The notes beneath the pieces are model-generated. The model did no database searches. It saw only the letters and a list, made by a program, of their open reading frames with translations, and was not told where the DNA came from. From Chthonomonadaceae bacterium (GTDB lineage: Bacteria; Armatimonadota; Chthonomonadetes; Chthonomonadales; Chthonomonadaceae), in assembly GCA_027459665.1 (NCBI GenBank), contig DAIDHN010000005.1:20268-84267 (forward strand): a DNA stretch of 64,000 bases, read 5' to 3'. Positions 36,193 to 44,231 of the stretch are shown here, piece by piece. How positions within the stretch are numbered: position 1 is the stretch's first letter; the number at the start of each line of letters is the position of its first letter. A program made the translations under genes and the position numbers.

Positions 36193-37033
36193 CGCCGAAA
36201 TGGAGCTGCAGGGAAAAACCGCGCTGATTACAGGCGTAAGCCCTGGCATTGGCAGCGCCATTGCGCACCGCCTTGCTGCGGCAGGCGCGCGCATACTGGC
36301 CGCCGACCTGAATGCCGAGCTGGCCGAAAAAGCTGCCGAAGAGCTGAACCAAGCGTTTGGCGAGCAGTGCGCCCTGGCTGCCACGGCAGACTGCACCAGC
36401 CGAGCCTCTATGCAGGCGCTTGTAAAACAGTGCGCGCATTCGCTGGGAGGCCCCCATATTCTGATATGCACTGCAGCAGTGTTCTATCCACCAGATGAAA
36501 CAGGACGCACCACAGAAAAAGAGTGGATGCGCACCCTTGAAATCAATCTGCTCGGCTCTTACATTGCCGCAGATGAAGCCGGCAAACAGATGCAGACCCA
36601 GCAGGGGGGCGGCAGCATAGTACTGCTCAGCAGCGCCAACGCCCTGGTGCCCAAAAAGGGCAGCATGGCATACGATACAGGCAAGGCAGCCCTCAACCAC
36701 CTGGTGCGCGAACTGGCGGTAGAGTATGCTCCTCGCGTACGGGTAAATGCGGTAGCGCCGGCTAGCGTGGTAGAAGGCAGCCTGCAGTTTCCCCGGGAGC
36801 GCGTTCTCAGCTCGCTCAAAAAATACGGCATTGAGCACACAGAAGAAGCTTCCACACAACAACTGCGCACTCTGCTGGCCGACTATTATGCGCAGCGCAC
36901 CCTGCTGCAAAAACGCGTTACCCCCGATGCAGTGGCCGAAGCGGTTTTTCTAATGGCTTCTTCATACACTGCATGCACAACCGGGCATATTTTTCCGGTA
37001 GATGCCGGGCTTGCAGAAGCGTTTTTGCGTTAG
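36182..37033 (+). CDS. Short-chain dehydrogenase (RhaD-type)
   Basis: A 283-residue SDR. The cofactor motif is TGVSPGIG, the catalytic triad is S/Y/K with SSANALV and AYDTGKAAL, and NAG appears as CTAAVF. The C-terminal half (LLADYYAQRTLLQKRVTPDAVAEAVFLMAS, then TTGHIFPVDAGLAEAFLR) matches the dehydrogenase part of bifunctional rhamnulose-1-phosphate aldolase/SDR proteins, here without the aldolase domain. I infer oxidation of a lactaldehyde- or rhamnose-like substrate. The ATG lies inside the hydrolase end; no strong ribosome site, so coupling is likely. It converges with the GH127 gene 15 bp away. Confidence 0.88.
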   Translation: MAASAEMELQGKTALITGVSPGIGSAIAHRLAAAGARILAADLNAELAEKAAEELNQAFGEQCALAATADCTSRASMQALVKQCAHSLGGPHILICTAAVFYPPDETGRTTEKEWMRTLEINLLGSYIAADEAGKQMQTQQGGGSIVLLSSANALVPKKGSMAYDTGKAALNHLVRELAVEYAPRVRVNAVAPASVVEGSLQFPRERVLSSLKKYGIEHTEEASTQQLRTLLADYYAQRTLLQKRVTPDAVAEAVFLMASSYTACTTGHIFPVDAGLAEAFLR

Positions 37034-37048
37034 CCAGGGCGCATTGCC

Positions 37049-39034
37049 TCAGCGCTGCACCAGCCTGCCCCGCGTGCCCACAACCGGGAATGAAGTAATG
37101 CGCAGCCGCGCAGCCCCCATAGGAATCAGGGTAATGCGCTGCACCGGCCCGCTGCCCTGTATAGGGCTGGGCGGCAGCGGACGCACAACCTGCTGTTTGT
37201 CTGCCATCCATGCCGGTATGCGCTGACCTCCTACTTCCAGTTTGACGGGCGCTGTCTGCGGGGTGAAGGGGTTGCTTTGGGCAGGCGTACTGCGCCATAC
37301 CAGCCGCATGCCTTTAACAGGGTTGGCTGCCGAAAGCGCCAACCCGTAATTCCAGGGGGTATCTGGCATCACTGCAAAGCGGGGCCATTTGCCGCTGCCT
37401 CCCACCTTGTCCCACTGCTCTCCAATGTCCAGCGAAAAGGTAAGCGGCCCATAGTTTACAGAAGCAGAGTTTTTGTTGGCCGCCCATCTTCTCACCTGTA
37501 TGCGCATGGGCAGCATGAGCTGCACCCTGTCGCCGCGGCGCCAGTTGCGCTGCAGCACAAAGTACCCCTGCTTTGCTTTCACAGGCGCTTTACGCCCATC
37601 GATTTTTACAGCGGGGCTGCTGCACCAGCGGGGAATGCGCAGCAGAAGTGAGAACCGCACTGTTTTGGCCGGGAAAATTTGAAACTGCACACTGCTGCCA
37701 AACGGATAGCGCGTTGCTTCTACAATGCGCACAGGGGTGCCGTGGGCAACAACCGCACGCACGCTGCAGGCAGTGTACAGAGAGGCGCACAGCCCGCCTG
37801 AATCGGTAGCCAGCCAGCTGTTTTCATCATAGTAGGGCCAGCCCATGCCATAGTTGTGAATGCAGCATCTATACCCGTAGCAGGCGGGAGCATAGAACTG
37901 CATGGGCATTCCATTGTTGTTGAACTGCCCTTCTGTTCTTCCCCCGGCAGGCAGGGCAATAGAGTTGGCGGCAGTGATGTAATGCAGGCCATCCTGATTG
38001 GGAGTGAGTGCTGCCGGCAGCGAGTTGAATGCCAGGTCTTCTGTTCGGTCTGCCCAGTCCGATGCTCCTGTTATGCGCTGCATAATTTCGCAGCTGCGCA
38101 TCAGCTCCACTATGCCGCAGGTTTCAAATCCCTGGCGCGGGTCGGTATCTGCCGGGCGCACGACTTCGTCTCCTGCAAAGCCTCCTCCCGGAAACTGGCC
38201 GTACTGATCTTTTATCAAATGGTAGTCAATCAGGCTGGCACGCGCATAAACAGGGTCATGCCCCAGCAGGCCATACTCTGCTGGTTCTCTAAACCCCTGT
38301 GCAAGGTTCACATTATGCAGGGTTGGCAGGTTGTCCATCCAGTTGGCAGAATTGTGATGAATTTTTTCGGTCAGCTGCAACGCCACAGGGTCTGCTGTCT
38401 GGTTGTAGTACCAAAGCAGTGTCTGAATTTCATCGCCCCAGCGCGTGTCTCCCCAGCCCTGATGAAAGTCTGCATCTTTCACCTTCATTTGAAACTGAAA
38501 ATACCGGTGCATAAAGCTCAGTATTGCCGGGTTTCGGGTGTACACGTAGTTGTGCTGCAGCACGGTAAGCAAAAGCATATGCGGCCACATGTCGGGCATG
38601 CCGTTTAGCGAGGTGCGCAGAGCATGCGGGCCAAACCAGCCATCTGCACGCTGATCATTGAGTATTCCCTGCACCCATTTTTCTGTGCTGGCCACAATCG
38701 TTTTGTCATGCAGCACATAGCCCAGGTCTCCATACCCCCGCAGCCAGTATCCCAATTCTTCCCATCCGGTATCAGCTTTTTTGTCTACCCAGCCATTGCC
38801 GGCATATTTGAGAAAGGGAGAAAGGGAGGCAAGCTGGCCGGTCATGCCGGTTTTCTCATTTTCCAGCTGTATTTTCAGCCATCCTTCAGGCTTTACTGCA
38901 CCGGGTGCAAGTTCGACAAACTTCACGGCTTTCAAGGGAGCGCGCCCTGCCGGTGATGCTGCACCAGATGCCTGGGGCAGCACGATGGAAAGAGCGAGAA
39001 GGGGCAGCAGTCTGCTGCAGAAACGGTGGCACAT
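37049..39034 (-). CDS. GH127/DUF1680-type beta-L-arabinofuranosidase
   Basis: A 661-residue exported enzyme. The signal peptide ends near LPQASGAASPAG. The (alpha/alpha)6-barrel segment carries AGDEVVRPADTDPRQGFETCGIVELMRSCEIMQRITG, where E and C of FETCG are expected catalytic and zinc-linked residues. CYGYRCCIHNYGMGWPYY holds the conserved double Cys. The C-terminal beta-sandwich domains follow. Relatives remove beta-L-arabinofuranose from hydroxyproline-linked or pectic arabinans. ATG start with GGAG seven bases upstream. A -10-like TATACT lies near 39071. Substrate assignment inside GH127/GH146 cannot be made from sequence alone. Confidence 0.88.
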   Translation of the reverse strand: MCHRFCSRLLPLLALSIVLPQASGAASPAGRAPLKAVKFVELAPGAVKPEGWLKIQLENEKTGMTGQLASLSPFLKYAGNGWVDKKADTGWEELGYWLRGYGDLGYVLHDKTIVASTEKWVQGILNDQRADGWFGPHALRTSLNGMPDMWPHMLLLTVLQHNYVYTRNPAILSFMHRYFQFQMKVKDADFHQGWGDTRWGDEIQTLLWYYNQTADPVALQLTEKIHHNSANWMDNLPTLHNVNLAQGFREPAEYGLLGHDPVYARASLIDYHLIKDQYGQFPGGGFAGDEVVRPADTDPRQGFETCGIVELMRSCEIMQRITGASDWADRTEDLAFNSLPAALTPNQDGLHYITAANSIALPAGGRTEGQFNNNGMPMQFYAPACYGYRCCIHNYGMGWPYYDENSWLATDSGGLCASLYTACSVRAVVAHGTPVRIVEATRYPFGSSVQFQIFPAKTVRFSLLLRIPRWCSSPAVKIDGRKAPVKAKQGYFVLQRNWRRGDRVQLMLPMRIQVRRWAANKNSASVNYGPLTFSLDIGEQWDKVGGSGKWPRFAVMPDTPWNYGLALSAANPVKGMRLVWRSTPAQSNPFTPQTAPVKLEVGGQRIPAWMADKQQVVRPLPPSPIQGSGPVQRITLIPMGAARLRITSFPVVGTRGRLVQR

Positions 39035-39129
39035 AACAGTTTCTCCAAATGTTGCAGGTATGGCATTAGTATAAACTGTTTTTTATCATTTTGCCGTGCT
39101 GCTGCATACCCAATACTGCAAATGTGCAG

Positions 39130-39738
39130 CTACTGTACTATGTTGACCCCGGGAGTGCTGCCGTTGGTGGTTCGGGCATAAAGGGATGCATAGTGAGGAT
39201 CATTGGGAAATACATACATGCCGATTTGCCCTTCTGTTAGATGTACCTGTGAAACGGGAATGTGCAGCACGCTGCGCGTTTGCGTGTCATATGCCAGCCA
39301 GAAGCCGCGGGTAATGCCAACTGTCCTGCCGTTGTGGTAATGCGTGTTTATCTGCTGCACAAAGTCACGGCAGAGCAGAACATAGCGGCTTGAGTAGTTT
39401 TTGGCATCGTAGTTTTCACATATGTCGTGGTCAAGATGGCACTGCTGCACCTTTCGACACGCAAGACTGTCTTTCACGCCATAAACCCCCAGCCTGGTAG
39501 CAGCAAGCTCTTTTGCAGTTGGTTTACAACGCAGCCAGGCATCGCCTATGCGCTTCATTGCCTGCTCAATCTGCTTCTCTCTGGCGGCAGAAGGAACTTT
39601 GCTGATATGAACGTAAACCGGGATATTCTCCTGATATTTTCTTTTGGCCACAATCAGTGCAATAGCCAGTGCAAGCACACAGCACAGCCCCATAAGCGCT
39701 CTTCTAAAGTACCGTGTGAGCTTGACTTCTTCCTGCAT
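39130..39738 (-). CDS. Membrane-anchored protein of unknown function
   Basis: About 202 residues. One N-terminal membrane helix (FRRALMGLCCVLALAIALIVA) is followed by a periplasmic or extracellular domain that I do not recognise. The domain has Cys pairs (CRKVQQCHLDHDIC), the segment NYSSRYVLLCRDFVQQINTHYH and a Thr-rich tail NGSTPGVNIVQ. The real start is ATG 39738 behind GGGAGGG; the longer frame to 40020 runs through the leader. A predicted promoter about 180 bases upstream would give a long leader. It separates the GH127 and propeller genes on the same strand. Confidence 0.65.
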   Translation of the reverse strand: MQEEVKLTRYFRRALMGLCCVLALAIALIVAKRKYQENIPVYVHISKVPSAAREKQIEQAMKRIGDAWLRCKPTAKELAATRLGVYGVKDSLACRKVQQCHLDHDICENYDAKNYSSRYVLLCRDFVQQINTHYHNGRTVGITRGFWLAYDTQTRSVLHIPVSQVHLTEGQIGMYVFPNDPHYASLYARTTNGSTPGVNIVQ

Positions 39739-39926
39739 GGCGCTACCCTCCCTGGCACAGCAAATGCCGGCATGATGCAGCTGGCATGCATCACCTGGTT
39801 GCAAAACAGCGGCAGCAGGGCGGTTGAGACGGGTTTTGCAGCCTGCGGCAGTACTGAGCTTGCAGGGGCAAAGCGAAGTCCTCTTGGCAAAACATGCGCC
39901 GTTTTCTGTTTTACACCTGAATTTGT

Positions 39927-39955
39927 AGTATAACATGCACTTCAGGGCTTGTAAA
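39927..39955 (-). promoter_or_regulatory. Predicted promoter for the membrane-anchored protein
   Basis: Minus-strand TTTACA (39955-39950), 17-bp spacer, TATACT (39932-39927). Transcription would start near 39920, so the leader would be about 180 bases, with no recognised riboswitch. Confidence 0.6.
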
Positions 39956-39988
39956 AGCCAAATCACAAACATGCCGAGAGGCAGACAC

Positions 39989-41650
39989 TCAGTAATAGAA
40001 AGAGTTGCCGAAAATGGCAAGCCCTCCTGCCAGCCCTACATATACGTGCCCGTCTGCTACTGTGGGAACAGAGAATTTGGTAGGAGGATACGGAATAGTG
40101 ATGGCCCGAAGCGTTGCCAGAGTAGTCGGATCGAAGGCATACAGGGTGGTTGTGCCGGCAGGGTTGCTGTACTGCGATACATCCAGCGCCCATACCACTG
40201 CGTGGTAGAGCCTGCTGCCCAGTTCTATGCCGGAAATAGAAGGCGTGCAGCCTGGATAATTAAATACTGGGCCGCTTTGCGCCACCTGCACAAGCTGATA
40301 TGGATTGGGCGGCGCGGCGCTGTATGCAAAGGCACGCAGCGAATCCCCCTGGCCGCCAAAGTAGAGAGTGTTGTTGCATACTGCCCCCTGCCCCCACAGC
40401 CCAAACTGGCTCGCATTCGGAATAGACTGAACCACTCTGTCGAAAGTGGTGTTGTACTGGCCCATGTCATCCCGGTTGATTAGGTAGAGGGTTCCCTGCT
40501 TGCCCATCACTGCCATCAAATGAGGCGCTGTGCCAGGTATGCCCATGCTGTCTGGCAGCAGCAAGGCTCCCCCCGATCCCAGGTCTGCATCTGTATCATT
40601 CAGCTGCTGCTGGTTGTAAGGCGCAAAGTAATCAGTTAGGTGCAGCCCTCCCAGCGGAGAAAGTTTTAATACCGAGTCGCCATAATCGTTGTTTGGCGGG
40701 GTTGTGTTGTTTGCATCAAAGGTTCCGTTGCCTGTAACGCAAAACATATTGCCCTCTGCATCCACCGCTGGGCCGTCTCCGGCCATCCATACTGCACCCC
40801 CTGCAATTGGATACCCTGTAGTAATAGCATTGGGAGTAGTGCAGAAGGCTGTTGTCTGCCTGAGGGTGTTTTCATTGTAGCCAAGTATCCAGCCATGGTA
40901 GGGGCCGTTGTCGCCATGCGATGCATAGGCAATATAAATGATGCCATTGTACAGCAGCAGGGCAGAGCGCTGGTTGTTGAGCAGGGGGTCCCAGGAAAGT
41001 ATGCCGCCCACGCTTCCATTTCCTATGCCGGGCACGCTTGCCTGTATTGTAACAGGCGAGCCGGGAATCTCAGCGCCAGTTGCAATGTTGATGGCATGCA
41101 GCTGCTGTGTCACGCTGTTGTTTGGAAGCACAGAGTTGGACACAACGTAGATAACACGCTTGTATGGGTCTATCACAGGTGTGCCGGTGATTCCGATGAT
41201 TGGGTTGATGTCGTTGCTGTTGACCATCGCCGAGGTGAGCGGGGTACCAAAATTTCTGTGCCATAGTACCTGGCCGCTGTCTGCATCCAGTGCATACAGG
41301 CTGTTGTTTTCGGTGGCTGTATACAGCACATTGTGCATTCCTTTTCCAGGAATGATCAACCGCGACATCAGCAGGGGCTGTGCATACACATCGCCATCGA
41401 GCGGCACAATGGTCTGAAGACCGAAAAAGTCTGGGTTGGCAACCACAAAAGGGCTTAGCAGCCATTCTTCAGTGCTTACTCCATCACGAAGCACATCATT
41501 GTGATAGGTGGTAACGTTGTCTAGACCTGTAGGGCGGTATATCTCCTGTGAACGGGATGGTAAAACATCTCCCGCAATAAGAAGGAAAAAAGCAAGCCCG
41601 GTTGTGACAGACTGAAGAAATTTAGACTGCAAGTGAAAACTGAAGGGCAT
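39989..41650 (-). CDS. Exported PQQ-type beta-propeller protein
   Basis: About 553 residues with a signal peptide (VTTGLAFFLLIAGDVLPSRS). The body has repeated beta-propeller blades with the YALDADSGQVLWHRNFG motif, the quinoprotein dehydrogenase-like unit, and similar blades (LHAINIATGAEIPGSP; TLYAFDPTTLATLRAITIPYPP). Active-site acids and the Cys-Cys pair of PQQ alcohol dehydrogenases are not evident, so it is more likely a structural or binding propeller or an atypical enzyme. ATG 41650 has AAAGGAGC upstream. A consensus promoter lies about 70 bases ahead. Confidence 0.8.
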   Translation of the reverse strand: MPFSFHLQSKFLQSVTTGLAFFLLIAGDVLPSRSQEIYRPTGLDNVTTYHNDVLRDGVSTEEWLLSPFVVANPDFFGLQTIVPLDGDVYAQPLLMSRLIIPGKGMHNVLYTATENNSLYALDADSGQVLWHRNFGTPLTSAMVNSNDINPIIGITGTPVIDPYKRVIYVVSNSVLPNNSVTQQLHAINIATGAEIPGSPVTIQASVPGIGNGSVGGILSWDPLLNNQRSALLLYNGIIYIAYASHGDNGPYHGWILGYNENTLRQTTAFCTTPNAITTGYPIAGGAVWMAGDGPAVDAEGNMFCVTGNGTFDANNTTPPNNDYGDSVLKLSPLGGLHLTDYFAPYNQQQLNDTDADLGSGGALLLPDSMGIPGTAPHLMAVMGKQGTLYLINRDDMGQYNTTFDRVVQSIPNASQFGLWGQGAVCNNTLYFGGQGDSLRAFAYSAAPPNPYQLVQVAQSGPVFNYPGCTPSISGIELGSRLYHAVVWALDVSQYSNPAGTTTLYAFDPTTLATLRAITIPYPPTKFSVPTVADGHVYVGLAGGLAIFGNSFYY

Positions 41651-41723
41651 AACGGGCTCCTTTTTAGTACAGAGATTTATAATCTGCAGCAAATGTAACT
41701 CAATTTATCTGCATTGCAAACAT

Positions 41724-41752
41724 ATTATAGTAAACTGCTGAATTTATGTCAA
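41724..41752 (-). promoter_or_regulatory. Consensus sigma-70-type promoter of the propeller gene
   Basis: Minus-strand TTGACA (41752-41747), 17-bp spacer and TATAAT (41729-41724): both hexamers are perfect. Transcription should start near 41717, 67 bases before the ATG. Confidence 0.9.
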
Positions 41753-42069
41753 CCAGGTGCAGTATTGCAAAGCAAAAATTGTTTCGTGCAGAATCTGCCG
41801 TGCCCTGCTGAAGTCATCTCGCTTTACTGCATAAACCGTAAAAACCATGCCTTCACCACAGATAAATGCCAGTAGTTTGTGTAAACCCATCTATACTGAT
41901 TAGCAGTACAGGCAGAAATCAGCGCGGAAAAACGGTATTTATAACGAAGAACTTTTTTATGTACATCTGTCAAACTAGTAGCATAAACATAACGTAAAGC
42001 AAGGTAATAGGCATAATGTAAAGATGCTGCCATCAAAGTGCGGCAAAATGTCGATTTACCAATGTTGTC
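41753..42069. other. AT-rich intergenic region with a direct repeat
   Basis: About 320 gene-free bases. A minus-strand 70-codon frame (41824-42036) has no family-like sequence and is probably chance. The 12-mer CATAAYGTAAAG occurs at 41988-41999 and 42012-42023, starts 24 bp apart (two helical turns or slightly more), upstream of the PEP-CTERM-like gene, and could be a regulator site. No clear plus-strand promoter was found. Confidence 0.5.
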
Positions 42070-42927
42070 ATGAGGTTTAGAGCTGTGGGTCCACGGTGGA
42101 GAAAGTACATGCCTGCCCTGCTTGCACTGGCAATACTGCCTCAGGGAGCAAGCGCAAAAATGCCGCGCGGCTCGTTCCTGACCCGCCCGGCTTCCAACCC
42201 GCGCCAGCTCATGTATCTGCTAAAAACACACCCGCTGCTGCTTCGGCGGTATCAGCTTGTTTTTTCCATGTCGAAACAGCAGCTGCTTCACCTGTTTTCA
42301 ACCATGCATCTTGAGCGCCTGTCTCACAACATCAAAGTAGAGGTCTGGTTTATACACCGGGTTCGTTCGGGAAAAGAATATGCCGGGTACCACGAAACGA
42401 TTCTCAAAAAAGGCTCGCTGGTCTTTGCCGCCTCCAATGGAACCCCTTTTCTGGTGAAAACCTGCGGCAATCTTATTTCGCGTCTGCCCAGCCAGATTTT
42501 CCTGGTTGCCCGCCCCTCGCTCAATACAGGGCAAATCACTCTCAACACGCAGGCATTTCCATCTGCCAGCTTCTCTTTTCTGCCGCCTGCATCTTCCCCG
42601 CCCGGCGATGTTATTATTCCTGCATCAATTTCTGTATCAGGGGTAAACAGTATAATGCCGCCTCTGCTCGTCACTTCCAATTCATATCTGCCCTATGCCT
42701 GGCTGGCTCTGCCCGCCCTGATTGGAACAGTGGCAGGCACAGGCAGCGGCGGATCAGCAGCGATTGGGCTGCCGCTGCCTGCACAGGTGCAAACTGCATC
42801 GGCCGCTGCCTCCCAGCCATCTCTGTTTTCTCCTCCCGCTGTGCCTGAAAGCCCTCTGGGAGTCACAATGCTTTTTGGAGCGTCGGCTTTGCTCTACGCA
42901 TTGTCCCGGCGCTCACACAGGCGCTAG
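42070..42927 (+). CDS. Exported protein with PEP-CTERM-like C-terminus
   Basis: 285 residues, or 280 if GTG 42085 is used (GAGG nine bases ahead, leaving a basic RWRK tail). Signal peptide MPALLALAILPQGASA near residues 14-29. The body is unrecognised. The end has PAVPESPLG, a 17-residue hydrophobic stretch (GVTMLFGASALLYALS) and an Arg cluster RRSHRR, the three parts of a PEP-CTERM sorting signal, although the proline motif is PES rather than PEP. Such signals are cut by exosortase/PEP-CTERM systems for surface sorting; no exosortase gene is in the window. It shares a CTAG stop overlap with the convergent esterase. Confidence 0.65.
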   Translation: MRFRAVGPRWRKYMPALLALAILPQGASAKMPRGSFLTRPASNPRQLMYLLKTHPLLLRRYQLVFSMSKQQLLHLFSTMHLERLSHNIKVEVWFIHRVRSGKEYAGYHETILKKGSLVFAASNGTPFLVKTCGNLISRLPSQIFLVARPSLNTGQITLNTQAFPSASFSFLPPASSPPGDVIIPASISVSGVNSIMPPLLVTSNSYLPYAWLALPALIGTVAGTGSGGSAAIGLPLPAQVQTASAAASQPSLFSPPAVPESPLGVTMLFGASALLYALSRRSHRR

Positions 42928-43736
42928 CCTAAAAACCCTCTGGTGCGCATCCAGTGTGCGCACTGGTCTGTCCAGGTTACAAAGGGAGCAGAGAGATTTC
43001 CCAACCCGTACCCGTGCGCCCCCGCTTCATACATATGCAGTTCATTGGGCACTTTGCAGGCAAGCAGCGCCTGCGCCATCAGCAGGCTGTTTTCTGCCTG
43101 CACAGAGTCATCTGCCGTGTATACCTGAAACACCGGCGGGGTTTGTGAAGTTACCTGTTTCTCGCTGCTCATCAGTTCTATCAGTTCGGCAGAAGGGTTT
43201 TCTCCCAGCAGCGCATACCGGCTGCCTTCATGGGCATGAGGCGGATACATGGTAATCACCGGATAGACAAGCACTGCCAGGTCTGGCCGGCAGGAGCATT
43301 GTTCAACCGGGTCGGCATGGCTTTGCCTGCCAGCATCAAAATGGGTAGCCAGTGAGGAGGCAAGATGCCCTCCCGCCGAAAACCCCAGTATGCCAACCCT
43401 TTCGGCATCCAGCCCAAGCTCTGCAGTGCGAAATCGTGCAGTGCGCACTGCACGTGCTGCATCGTGCAGCATGGCCGGGTGCCTGTAATGCGGGTGCAGG
43501 CGATAGCGCAGCACCCAGGCGGTTATCCCCAGGCTGTTCAGCCACTCTCCTACAGGCTCTGCCTCATGGTCTGCCAGCGCCATATACCCTCCTCCCGGGC
43601 ACACCACCACAGAGGCGCCGCACCGTTTGTCTTCGGGAGGCAGCATCAGCCTCAAAGTAGGCAGGGGCGCTTCAGCAGAAAGAAGTTCTTCACCTCCCTC
43701 TGGCCAGAGCGGCACAGGGTCTGGTATTTTTTGCAT
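42924..43736 (-). CDS. Alpha/beta-hydrolase (BD-FAE/acetyl-esterase-like)
   Basis: About 270 residues. The oxyanion loop is VVVCPGGGYMALADHEAEPVGEWL, the nucleophile elbow LGFSAGGHLASSLA, and the catalytic Asp/His are expected in VYTADDSVQAENS and MYEAGAHGYGLG. This is the acetyl-xylan-esterase-like branch of the alpha/beta-hydrolases; a role in removing acetyl groups from polysaccharide is inferred from its neighbours. No signal peptide is evident, so it is probably cytoplasmic. ATG 43736 has AAAGGAAG upstream. The stop is shared in CTAG (42924-42927) with the convergent gene. Confidence 0.87.
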   Translation of the reverse strand: MQKIPDPVPLWPEGGEELLSAEAPLPTLRLMLPPEDKRCGASVVVCPGGGYMALADHEAEPVGEWLNSLGITAWVLRYRLHPHYRHPAMLHDAARAVRTARFRTAELGLDAERVGILGFSAGGHLASSLATHFDAGRQSHADPVEQCSCRPDLAVLVYPVITMYPPHAHEGSRYALLGENPSAELIELMSSEKQVTSQTPPVFQVYTADDSVQAENSLLMAQALLACKVPNELHMYEAGAHGYGLGNLSAPFVTWTDQCAHWMRTRGFLG

Positions 43737-43777
43737 TTCTATGTTGCTTCCTTTCTTTTTGCAGGCTGTTTGCAGAA

Positions 43778-43786
43778 TGGTATACT
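43778..43786 (+). promoter_or_regulatory. Extended -10 promoter for the small membrane protein
   Basis: TGG-TATACT (43778-43786), an extended -10, with a TTTGCA -35-like element 17 bases before it. The start should fall near 43793, 30 bases before the ATG. Confidence 0.6.
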
Positions 43787-43822
43787 GAAAAGACTGCATT
43801 ACTACAGAGCAAGGATTATTCT

Positions 43823-44209
43823 ATGGGCACGCCGGCAAACAAACCCGCAATAACCGCCAGCCAGCGCAAATGGCGGGCGTTTATGATTATTGTAGGCGGC
43901 ATTGTTTTTGTTGCATACTCGCTGCCGGGCGCTCTCAAGGGGTGGCTGAAACAAGACCTGGCAGGCGTGCCGCTGCAGCACGGCACAGCCACTGTGGTAG
44001 AGGCCCTGCCGCCCAACCAGCCCATGCTGCCAGGAGACACAAAAAAACCGACCCCCATTGTGCTGGTGCGATTTCACGGGCAGATTTGCACAGTGGGCAC
44101 GGTGCTGCACTGGCGAATGCTGCAGGCAGGCAAACCCGCCAGTATCGATTACCGCATAGGGCACAGCGGCCGCATTTATATAGAGAAAGCAGAGCCGGTT
44201 TCTCCCTGA
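43823..44209 (+). CDS. Small membrane-anchored protein of unknown function
   Basis: 128 residues. One helix near the N-terminus (AFMIIVGGIVFVAYSLPGAL) follows a short basic cytoplasmic tail. The rest is an external beta-rich domain (VPLQHGTATVVEALPPNQPM ... VRFHGQICTVGTVLHWRMLQAG), which I do not recognise; it resembles small OB- or SH3-like periplasmic modules. AAGGA stands seven bases before ATG. It is a monocistronic plus-strand gene between two convergent or divergent minus-strand genes, with its own extended -10 promoter. Confidence 0.65.
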   Translation: MGTPANKPAITASQRKWRAFMIIVGGIVFVAYSLPGALKGWLKQDLAGVPLQHGTATVVEALPPNQPMLPGDTKKPTPIVLVRFHGQICTVGTVLHWRMLQAGKPASIDYRIGHSGRIYIEKAEPVSP

Positions 44210-44231
44210 CTTCAGCCATATGCCTGCCGGG

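Noticed and set aside
39739..40020. N-terminal extension of the membrane-anchored protein
   Set aside because: Runs through the promoter and leader; ATG 39738 has a strong ribosome site.
41824..42036. 70-codon minus-strand frame in the AT-rich gap
   Set aside because: No ribosome site, no family-like sequence; composition follows the AT-rich DNA.
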